Position numbers and translations under genes: made by a program. From UBA1731 sp964567665 (GTDB lineage Bacteria > Verrucomicrobiota > Kiritimatiellia > RFP12 > UBA1067), in contig CAZMNN010000008.1 in the NCBI GenBank assembly GCA_964567665.1, positions 1-64,000 on the forward strand: a stretch of DNA of 64,000 bases. Direction: 5' to 3'. This document shows, in pieces, positions 7,642 through 14,908 of this stretch (positions are counted from its first letter, which is position 1; each line of letters begins with the position of its first letter). The notes beneath the pieces were generated by a model. The model saw only the letters and a list, made by a program, of their open reading frames with translations, was not told the origin of the DNA and did no database searches.

Positions 7642-8441
7642 TGCATCCTCTGTCGCTGCATCTTGACTTTCGGCTCCTCAAGTCCAAGGGCCCACCAGGT
7701 GTCGCCGATGCCGGAGTTGGTGAAATGGGCAACCCGGTTGTTCGCAAGCGCTTCGCGATTCGCCTTGAGCGTGGCGTCGTCGCTGTTCTTGAGCGCCTCG
7801 TTGAGAGCCTTGAACGCCGCATCAACCTCGTTGCGCTTGACGAGCATCCACGTCCATGCGGCGGCGATCAGCACGTTCTGGTTATAGCGGAGACGGCGCG
7901 TACCCTTGGCGTAGACCTTGCGGATCTCGTCCGTCGACTTGCCGAGCGTGTACATGCGAGCCATCTTCATGGCGTACATCGTGGGATCGACAAACAGAGC
8001 CTTGTCCATCAGAGCATCGCACTTCCGGTATTCCTTGACCATCCAGTAGAGCTGGAACTGCGCCGTTGCGATCTGGCGCTTCATCATCGGAATCCACTTG
8101 TCGAACCTGTGAAGCGGCTCGGTGAGCGCAAGCGCAGCGTCGACAAACTTCCGCTGATCGGCGGCAATCTCCTTCTGGGCGGCCTGCAGCGAACTCGGCG
8201 GACGCACCTGCCAGCGCTGCATCTTGGCCTGAAGAGCCTTCTGCCCCTCAAGCAGCGTCTGCTCCACCGCCTTCATCGCAGCCTTCACCTTCCGCTGAAG
8301 AACCACGCCCAAGGCGATCTGAACGGCGCCGAACGCAAGGATGCCGAAGAATATGCTCCAGCCGCAACCCATGGCCCCGGTCAGACCCAGGGCAAGACAC
8401 GTCGCCGCCCCGCACGTCAAAGCAATGATCAGAGAGAGCAC
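7632..8441 (-). CDS. Membrane-anchored TPR-like protein
   Basis: A 269-aa protein starting at GTG 8441, which has a strong GGAGGTGG ribosome-binding site; the longer frame would lack one. Two hydrophobic helices at the N-terminus (residues about 3-50, rich in Gly/Ala/Cys) anchor it. These are followed by a charged helical region with degenerate tetratricopeptide-like helices (YRKCDALMDKALFVDPTMYA, DAAFKALNEALKNSDD). It overlaps the upstream uridylyltransferase stop by 13 bp and the downstream fusion start by 10 bp, so translation of all three is probably coupled. The molecular role is unknown; a scaffold for envelope-precursor enzymes is a guess from context. Confidence 0.72.
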   Translation of the reverse strand: MLSLIIALTCGAATCLALGLTGAMGCGWSIFFGILAFGAVQIALGVVLQRKVKAAMKAVEQTLLEGQKALQAKMQRWQVRPPSSLQAAQKEIAADQRKFVDAALALTEPLHRFDKWIPMMKRQIATAQFQLYWMVKEYRKCDALMDKALFVDPTMYAMKMARMYTLGKSTDEIRKVYAKGTRRLRYNQNVLIAAAWTWMLVKRNEVDAAFKALNEALKNSDDATLKANREALANNRVAHFTNSGIGDTWWALGLEEPKVKMQRQRMQWR

Positions 8442-9739
8442 GGATCCACCTCCACCGTTGCATCGCCCTTGACGATGATTCCGCGTTCCGCAAGCTGACG
8501 GAGCCATTTCGCCTGCAAGTCAGCCTTGCACGTTGCCGGTGAGTCGCTGCCCTCCGCGTTCTTCACGGGAGAGAACTCGTCCTTCTGATCAAACGCCAGA
8601 AACGCCGCCCTCTTTGCGTCAGGGAGAATGTCGAAGATGAACTTCTCGAACTTGTACCCGTTCGGCGCGGACGGCTTTACCGTCTTTCCGCCGCCATCCA
8701 CCATCGCAATCTTCTTGTGCGCAAGATGGAGCGGCATCGGCTTCGAGGCTTCGCGGTCGAGGAACGCCCTGTCGAACACATGGATGGCAGGCGAGCCGTA
8801 GAGGAAGTAGAGACGCCCGTCCCTGCCTTTTCTGTTGCACTGCTCGTCGGTCATCTCCGTATACTCGACCATCTTGAACGTCTTGCCGAACTTCATCGGC
8901 ATTCCGACCTTCTCGTACGGGTCGCGCTTGGCGCAAAGCTTGAGCGTGTATTCGCTGCCCTGAAGCACATGGTAGCCGATGAACGCCTCGTCGGCCACAT
9001 CCACAAGCGGATTGTCCACCTGGAAGAAGAACACGGAACGGACGCCGCGCTTTTTCATGTCCGCAAGCGCCCCCGACCGTTTGAGCGCAGCGAGAAGTCC
9101 GCCATGCCCGTCAGGCGACATGAACACGTGTCCAGGGGCATCGAGGATTATCTTGCCGTCAGGCGTCATTCCCGGCCACATCCCCTGCTTGAACAGAAAC
9201 ACGTCCTTGCGATCCAGTCCGAACCAACCGTTGTCGCGGAAGCAGGCGAGCGTCGCATCGTAGTTTGCCTCCGACGTCATCACATAGAACGGGACGCTCC
9301 TGCCGTATCTTCTCGCCTTGGCGAGCACCTTACGCGCATGGAAGTAGAAGAGCGGGCGATCGGTGGCCGGCCCTATCGGATACGCTCCCTTCGGGCCTTC
9401 AAATCCAAGCCGGGAACCCTGCCCGCCGGCAACAAGCAGCACACCTACGCGACCGGCGGCAAGCTCCTTCGCGCCGGCATCCGCCGCCGCATCCAAGGCT
9501 TTGCCCTTCAGCACCGCAACCTTCGGAGCCGTCGGCGACGCAACGGATTTCTGCCCCTCATCGGGCTTCGCGTCCTTTGCGGACAGCATTTTCCCGCATC
9601 GAGAAAGCTCACCGAAATCAATGGACGCAATCTGCGCCAGCAGCGACTTACGCTCCTTCACGCCCAAGTCGTTCCAAAAACGCAGCACATGCTCCTGTCC
9701 GTTCTCGGCCAGAAGCTTCTTGGCCTGTGCGTAGTTCAC
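8429..9739 (-). CDS. UDPGP-family (eukaryotic UAP1-type) UDP-sugar pyrophosphorylase
   Basis: A 436-aa enzyme of the UDPGP/UAP family, which makes UDP-GlcNAc, UDP-GalNAc or UDP-Glc from the sugar-1-phosphate and UTP. Visible motifs are LLVAGGQGSRLGFEGPKGAY (nucleotide loop), FMSPDGHGGLL and QVDNPLVDVADEAF; the length suits the family. Bacteria normally use GlmU, so this is an extra uridylyltransferase. It starts at GTG 9739, eight bases after AAGGAGG. It heads the operon with the MurU-AmgK fusion, which suggests a salvage route for amino-sugars. The specific sugar cannot be read from the sequence. Confidence 0.85.
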   Translation of the reverse strand: MNYAQAKKLLAENGQEHVLRFWNDLGVKERKSLLAQIASIDFGELSRCGKMLSAKDAKPDEGQKSVASPTAPKVAVLKGKALDAAADAGAKELAAGRVGVLLVAGGQGSRLGFEGPKGAYPIGPATDRPLFYFHARKVLAKARRYGRSVPFYVMTSEANYDATLACFRDNGWFGLDRKDVFLFKQGMWPGMTPDGKIILDAPGHVFMSPDGHGGLLAALKRSGALADMKKRGVRSVFFFQVDNPLVDVADEAFIGYHVLQGSEYTLKLCAKRDPYEKVGMPMKFGKTFKMVEYTEMTDEQCNRKGRDGRLYFLYGSPAIHVFDRAFLDREASKPMPLHLAHKKIAMVDGGGKTVKPSAPNGYKFEKFIFDILPDAKRAAFLAFDQKDEFSPVKNAEGSDSPATCKADLQAKWLRQLAERGIIVKGDATVEVDPCSL

Positions 9740-9780
9740 CCTTTCAACCTCCTTGTCTCAACGTTGTCTATCCCTGTCAT
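9736..9780 (-). CDS. Possible 14-codon leader ORF before the uridylyltransferase
   Basis: ATG 9780 begins nine bases after TATAAT and encodes MTGIDNVETRRLKG. Its stop overlaps the GTG start of the downstream gene and its last codons contain that gene's ribosome-binding site. This could be a leaderless coupling peptide or coincidence. Confidence 0.25.
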   Translation of the reverse strand: MTGIDNVETRRLKG

Positions 9781-9789
9781 ATTGCGGAA

Positions 9790-9798
9790 ATTATACCA
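9790..9798 (-). promoter_or_regulatory. Extended -10 promoter (TGGTATAAT) for the uridylyltransferase operon
   Basis: TGGTATAAT on the minus strand (9790-9798) is an extended -10 element. It lies 50 nt upstream of the first gene of the 9739-to-2852 operon. No convincing -35 is visible. Confidence 0.55.
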
Positions 9799-9825
9799 CA
9801 GCGGACGGATGTCCCAGGTCATCCG

Positions 9826-11700
9826 TCAGTTCTCGTTTGAATGCAGTCCGCCGGAGCCGGCGGAGAAGACGACGTTTGACTTCTCCGTGCCGGGCTGAAG
9901 CATTGCGCAGTTCCAGATGCACGCTCCGCAGTGCACACACTTCTCGCGGTCGAACTTCGGCGGCTCGCCCTCTTCGTCTCCGGGCATGATCGCCTGTGCG
10001 CTGCATATCTCCACGCACGTCTGTTTGGTGCAGCGGCGGCAGAGCGACGGATCGGCGAACCGCACATGGTCGGCGAATCCCGGCGCGGCCTGCACCTTGC
10101 CGCCTATCAGCAGGGCATCCTGATGCGTGACGAGCAGTTTGCCGTCGAACGGAATCTGCGGCCAGCCGCAGGCGTCCATCACCGCATCGTGCAGTGGCTT
10201 GCGGGCTTTCCGCGCCTCCGTGACGCCCTTTGCAAGCGCCTCCATGTCGCATTTGCGTCCCTTGACGGCTTCGGAAAGCTCCGGGATGCGATTTGCGGGA
10301 GGCACCGACTTGAACAGCCAACCGAGATTCAGCAGACCGCCGGTCATGCCGCAAAGCCCCTCGCCAGCCATTCCCCAGAAGAACGACTTGTTGAAACCTG
10401 CCCGCGCATGGGTCGCCTTCTTGAGTCGCCTGTCGAGCGCAGACGACCTCCGTTCGGCGAGATACGTCGCCTCAAGGTTCGCCTTTGTGAAATCCTTGCC
10501 TTCCGCAAGCAGCTTGAGCACGTTCCGCGCAAGCATCGCCCCGGAGGCCCAGGCCTCGTCAACCCCCGCATTCGCCAGGCAGTCCGTCGTGCCGGAACCT
10601 TCACCGATGCGGGCGAATCCGTCACCGCAGAGGAACGGCTCACCCTCAGTGCCGGATTCCTGTATCGACTTGGCGCCCCACGAGACAAGCGTTCCGCCCT
10701 CGATATGCCGCCAGATGTACGGGTGCATCATCCAGTGCTGGAGATAGCGGTATGTGGTGCGCACAGGCGTATCCTGCCACGGCGCGACGAATATGCCCAT
10801 GGACGCCGTACGGTTCGGATGCACGTAGAAGAATCCGAATATCTCAGGCTCAGGGAATCCGAGTGTGTGGATCACTGTGCCCGGCTCAAGCCGGCAGCTC
10901 TCCGGCAGCTGCACTACGGCTTTCATGCCCACGCCCCAGTCGTTGCGCACGTGTCCGGACGGCAGACCGAACCTGTCGTCCAAAGCGCGTCCGACGGCGC
11001 CGACGGGTCCATCGGCAACAACTGTCAGCCGCGCCTTTACGTCCATGCCGGGCATGTATGCATCGGTCGGCGAACCATCCTTCTCGACACCCTGATCAGC
11101 CATCCGAACGCCGACAACACGGTCGCCATCGAAGAGCGGCGATGCCACGGGCGATCCTGGCCATATCTGCGCCATTCCGGTCTCCATGACCTTGCCGGCC
11201 GCCCAACCCATCAGGGAACCCATGTTTAGCACAAGGCCGCCGCGCTTGTCCATGAACGGCGGCGTGAACGGAAGCTCCCTCGCATGATGCTCGCCGCCCT
11301 TCATGAAGACCTTTCCGAGACGGAAGCACCCGTCGATGAAACGTGTGCCAAACGAGCGCTTCGAGCATCCGAGATGGTCGAAAAGATACGTCGTCTCCTC
11401 CGCCGACACGTCGGCGGCGTTCGGAATCTCCTTTGCAAGGTCGACTCCGGGGAACGTGGCGCGAATCGCCTCCGCCTTCGTGACAATGCCGGATACGCCG
11501 AATCCGGTATCATCGGCGCGTTCGTAGCACATCACCTGCAGGGGCATCCCCGGCATCACCCTGGACTCGTACAGAGGTGTGCCGTCCTCCTTCATCTTGG
11601 CGAGTTCCGGCGCGAGCGTGAGCAGGAACCCTGCGGACGCGGGACCGAATCCCGTCACAACAATATCCGTCTCCATCGTCTGACGTTCCATGGCTGTCAT
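9826..11700 (-). CDS. ETF-quinone-oxidoreductase-like FAD protein with C-terminal ferredoxin domain
   Basis: A 624-aa flavoprotein. The N-terminal FAD-binding fold (DIVVTGFGPASAGFLLTLAP, not a textbook GxGxxG) and the GSGTTDCLANAGVDEAWASG segment are of the geranylgeranyl-reductase/FixC/ETF-QO superfamily. The C-terminus is a two-cluster ferredoxin module (CRRCTKQTCVEIC and CVHCGACIWNC). By family this would pass electrons from a flavoprotein to quinone, or work in reverse, at the membrane. No etfA/etfB lies nearby. A second possible start, ATG 11691, is 12 bases after AGGAGG, while 11700 is only 3 bases after it; the true start is undecided. It is transcribed after guaB with a 97-bp gap in which I see no gene. 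Confidence 0.8.
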   Translation of the reverse strand: MTAMERQTMETDIVVTGFGPASAGFLLTLAPELAKMKEDGTPLYESRVMPGMPLQVMCYERADDTGFGVSGIVTKAEAIRATFPGVDLAKEIPNAADVSAEETTYLFDHLGCSKRSFGTRFIDGCFRLGKVFMKGGEHHARELPFTPPFMDKRGGLVLNMGSLMGWAAGKVMETGMAQIWPGSPVASPLFDGDRVVGVRMADQGVEKDGSPTDAYMPGMDVKARLTVVADGPVGAVGRALDDRFGLPSGHVRNDWGVGMKAVVQLPESCRLEPGTVIHTLGFPEPEIFGFFYVHPNRTASMGIFVAPWQDTPVRTTYRYLQHWMMHPYIWRHIEGGTLVSWGAKSIQESGTEGEPFLCGDGFARIGEGSGTTDCLANAGVDEAWASGAMLARNVLKLLAEGKDFTKANLEATYLAERRSSALDRRLKKATHARAGFNKSFFWGMAGEGLCGMTGGLLNLGWLFKSVPPANRIPELSEAVKGRKCDMEALAKGVTEARKARKPLHDAVMDACGWPQIPFDGKLLVTHQDALLIGGKVQAAPGFADHVRFADPSLCRRCTKQTCVEICSAQAIMPGDEEGEPPKFDREKCVHCGACIWNCAMLQPGTEKSNVVFSAGSGGLHSNEN

Positions 11701-11797
11701 TTCCCTCCTTGTCTACATACAACCGCCAAAGGCCGGCCATCCGCGTTGGACGCCAGCCTTGATGGCGGCATGTGCAAAAACCGACAGGCTCAACGCC

Positions 11798-13294
11798 TTA
11801 TGTGCGGTAGTTCGGCGCTTCCTTCGTGATTGTGATGTCATGAGGACGCGCCTCGCGCTGTCCCGCCGCCGTCACGCGGTAGAACTTGCCGCGCTCCTGA
11901 AGTTCGCGGATCGTCTTCGTGCCGCAGTAGCCGAGCGAAGCGCGAAGCCCGCCGCAGAACTGCGTCATTATGGACTTCACGTGTCCGGAATACGGCACCA
12001 TGCCTTCGATTCCCTGCGGAACAAGATCGTCCTCGGCCTCGTTGTCCTGGAAGTAGCGGGCGCGGGATCCCTTTCCGTTCTTCAGCGCGGCCATCGAACC
12101 CATGCCGCGATAGACGACGTACTGCCGCCCGTTGGAGTATATCTTCTCGCCAGGGCTTTCCTCCGTGCCAGCAAGCACAGAACCAAGCATGACGCAGTCG
12201 GCGCCGGCGGCGATCGCCTTCGGGACGTCGCCGGAGAGCTTGATGCCGCCATCCGCTATCACCGCAACGTCTGTGCCGCGAAGAGCCTTGGCGGCGGAGT
12301 AGACGGCCGTGAGCTGCGGAATCCCTACGCCGCACACGACGCGCGTCGTGCAGATCGAACCCGGCCCGATGCCAACCTTGACGGCGTGGGCGCCGGCTTT
12401 CGCCAAAGCGAGCGCAGCATCGCCAGTCGCGATGTTTCCGGCGATAACGTCCACCTTCGGGAAATGCTTCACGATGTACTTGGTCATCTCGATGATGCCC
12501 TTGGAATGTCCGTGGGCGGAATCGACCACAACCACGTCCACCCCCGCATCAGCCAACTTCTCCATGCGGGAGAGGTCGCCCTTTCCGCCGGAGACCGAGG
12601 CGGAGACCCTGAGACGGAACTGCTCATCGCAGTTGTACGTGGGCTTCTGGTTTTCGACGAGACGCTGCACGTCGGTGAACGAATAGAGGCCAACGACCCG
12701 TCCGTTCTTGTCGACGAGCGGGAGCTTGCCGATCTTGTTGGCGCGCATGATGTCATAGGCCTTCTTGAGCGATGTACCGGGCTTCGCCGTCACCATGGCC
12801 TTCTGCATCACATCGGAAAGCTTGCGCGCCTCAAGCGGCGCAAAGCGCATGTCGGACGACGTGATCATCCCGACAAGACGCTCCTCGTCATCAAGCACGG
12901 GGAAGCCGTTGAACTTGAGACCCATGCGCTTCTTCTCCGAACGGAGGAACGAGATGTCGTCGTTCGCATGGAAGCAGACGGGTTTAGATATAAGTCCGTT
13001 CAGGTAGTTCTTGACCTTGGCGACCTCGCGGGCCTGCTCATCCTCTTCGAGGTTCTTGTGGATTACGCCGATTCCGCCGGCGAGCGCCATGGCAACGGCC
13101 ATCGGCGCCTCCGTCACGGTGTCCATGGCCGCAGAGACGAACGGAATCTTCATCTTCTGGCGCGACGTGAGCTTTGTTTCAAGCGATGCGTCGTCCGGCA
13201 GGAAGTCCGCATACTGCGTGACGAGAGTCACGTCATCGTACGTAAGTCCCTCGAAAGGGAACGTGGCCATGAATTTGTCCAGATATCTGTTCAT
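11798..13294 (-). CDS. guaB: Inosine-5'-monophosphate dehydrogenase
   Basis: A 498-aa enzyme that oxidises IMP to XMP with NAD+, the committed step to GMP, in the cytoplasm. The barrel start GLTYDDVTLVTQYADFLPD, two CBS domains (residues about 95-210), the phosphate loop and catalytic cysteine in GIGPGSICTTRVVCGVG, and the C-terminal flap GMVPYSGHV are all present. Length is normal. The spacer upstream (13295-13388) shows no clear Shine-Dalgarno, only an A-rich stretch before ATG 13294. GH29 lies upstream on the same strand. Confidence 0.96.
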   Translation of the reverse strand: MNRYLDKFMATFPFEGLTYDDVTLVTQYADFLPDDASLETKLTSRQKMKIPFVSAAMDTVTEAPMAVAMALAGGIGVIHKNLEEDEQAREVAKVKNYLNGLISKPVCFHANDDISFLRSEKKRMGLKFNGFPVLDDEERLVGMITSSDMRFAPLEARKLSDVMQKAMVTAKPGTSLKKAYDIMRANKIGKLPLVDKNGRVVGLYSFTDVQRLVENQKPTYNCDEQFRLRVSASVSGGKGDLSRMEKLADAGVDVVVVDSAHGHSKGIIEMTKYIVKHFPKVDVIAGNIATGDAALALAKAGAHAVKVGIGPGSICTTRVVCGVGIPQLTAVYSAAKALRGTDVAVIADGGIKLSGDVPKAIAAGADCVMLGSVLAGTEESPGEKIYSNGRQYVVYRGMGSMAALKNGKGSRARYFQDNEAEDDLVPQGIEGMVPYSGHVKSIMTQFCGGLRASLGYCGTKTIRELQERGKFYRVTAAGQREARPHDITITKEAPNYRT

Positions 13295-13388
13295 ATTTTT
13301 TCGCGTTTAGTTTTAAAGCCTTTGCGGAAACGATCCAACCGACGCTCTCCGGAACCGCCTTTGCAAATTCCGAATCCGGAGCCGTCCG

Positions 13389-14786
13389 TCAATCGAAGAA
13401 GACCTCTATCACCGGCACTTCGACGTTCGGCTTGAGCATCGGAAGTGTGAGACCTCCAAGCTGCCGCACCTCACCGGTCTGTCCATGGCGAGCGGGCGGA
13501 CGCCTTATCTTTATCTCCGAGCCGTCGTGCAGGAACTGCGCATACTTTACCTTCTCCCAGAAGTCTATGGGGAGGAATCCCATCGGATAGTCGTAGAGGT
13601 GTATGTAGAGCGTGTTGCGCTTGGGATTGTACGTGAAAGCGGTGCCGTTCGGAACCGCAAGATCCTTCGGCGCCTCGGTGCATCCGTAGATTGCGCGTGA
13701 GTTGAAGTGCATCCACTTGGCAAAACCCTCAAGCCTGTCCTTGGCACGGTAGTCGAACTCGCCGCGCGCCGTGGGGCCTACGTTCATGATGAGGTTCCCG
13801 CCCTTCGAGACGGTGTCGCAGAGAAGCCCGATGAGCTGGTGGGTGCTCTTCCATGTGTTCTCGTCGCGGTGGTAGCCCCAGCTTCCGGAAAACGTCTGGC
13901 AGGTTTCCCAAGGTACGCGCTTGCCGCGAACCGTCGGCCATTCCGCCGCCTTGAACTGCTCCGGTGTCACGAAATCCCATCCGTCATCGCTTTCCATGAG
14001 GTCGAGACGGCTGTCCACGAGGATGTGGGGCTGAAGCTTGCGCGTCATCTTCATCAGCTCAACGGCGTTCCAGTCCTGCCATGTCTTCCCGAACTGACCC
14101 TTCGGCGTGTAGTCGAACCACATGATGTCAATGCGGCCGTAGTCGGAAAGGAGTTCGCGCACCTGGTCGAACATGTACTTGCGGTAGCGGTTCATGTCGC
14201 GGTTCGCGTTGAGCTTCGCGACGCCCTCAGCCTTGTCGCCGTGTACGTTCTTGAAGAGCGGATGCGGACCATCGACAGTGTAGTCCGGATGATGCCAGTC
14301 CATTATCGAGAAGTAGAATCCCACGCGAATCCCCTCGGCGCGAAACGCATCCACGAACTCGCGCACGACGTCGCGGCCGAACTCGGTCTTCGTGATCTTG
14401 TAGTCCGTCGTGGCGGTATCCCACATGCAGAAGCCCTCATGGTGCTTCGTGGTCAGCACCGCATACTTCATCCCTGCGGCCTTCGCCATCTTCGCCCACT
14501 CCTTCGCGTCGTAGAGATCCGGATTGAAGCGCGGAAGGTACTTGCTGTCGTAGACCTCGTTCGGAATGCCCTCGAAGCTGCGCACCCACTCGTGGCGGCC
14601 AGGGACAGCGTAAAGCCCGAAATGGATGAACATGCCGAAGCGGGCCTCCGTCCACCACGCCATCCGCTGCGCCTTTGCGGCCTCAGTCTCCCCGAAGATG
14701 CTCTTGGGCGGCTTAACCTCTCCATCCGCCAACGCAGTGAAACAAAGTACGGACAGCACAACGGCTGGGATCACTGTTCTTCTCAT
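13389..14786 (-). CDS. Exported GH29 alpha-L-fucosidase
   Basis: A 465-aa enzyme that removes terminal L-fucose by a retaining mechanism. It starts at ATG 14786 with a signal peptide (MRRTVIPAVVLSVLCFTALA); the longer frame would bury it. Family motifs are ARFGMFIHFGLYAVPG, TKHHEGFCMWD and GRIDIMWFDYTPKG, in which the Asp of WFD is the expected nucleophile. The length is that of a lone catalytic domain with a short C-terminal beta region. TATAAT (14859-14864) lies about 72 nt upstream. It neighbours further exported glycosidases, so fucosylated host or algal glycans are plausible substrates. Confidence 0.9.
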   Translation of the reverse strand: MRRTVIPAVVLSVLCFTALADGEVKPPKSIFGETEAAKAQRMAWWTEARFGMFIHFGLYAVPGRHEWVRSFEGIPNEVYDSKYLPRFNPDLYDAKEWAKMAKAAGMKYAVLTTKHHEGFCMWDTATTDYKITKTEFGRDVVREFVDAFRAEGIRVGFYFSIMDWHHPDYTVDGPHPLFKNVHGDKAEGVAKLNANRDMNRYRKYMFDQVRELLSDYGRIDIMWFDYTPKGQFGKTWQDWNAVELMKMTRKLQPHILVDSRLDLMESDDGWDFVTPEQFKAAEWPTVRGKRVPWETCQTFSGSWGYHRDENTWKSTHQLIGLLCDTVSKGGNLIMNVGPTARGEFDYRAKDRLEGFAKWMHFNSRAIYGCTEAPKDLAVPNGTAFTYNPKRNTLYIHLYDYPMGFLPIDFWEKVKYAQFLHDGSEIKIRRPPARHGQTGEVRQLGGLTLPMLKPNVEVPVIEVFFD

Positions 14787-14858
14787 TCGGCACGCATCCT
14801 TTCCTGTTTGTGGTGACTTTCGCCCCAACCCAAGACGGACTGAAGCAAATTTCACGTA

Positions 14859-14867
14859 ATTATAGCA
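14859..14867 (-). promoter_or_regulatory. Extended -10 promoter upstream of GH29
   Basis: TGCTATAAT on the minus strand, 72 nt upstream of ATG 14786. The extended -10 form matches other starts in this window. Confidence 0.5.
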
Positions 14868-14908
14868 CACCACGCATAAAAAACGCAATCGACCGCACCC
14901 TCTTCGCA

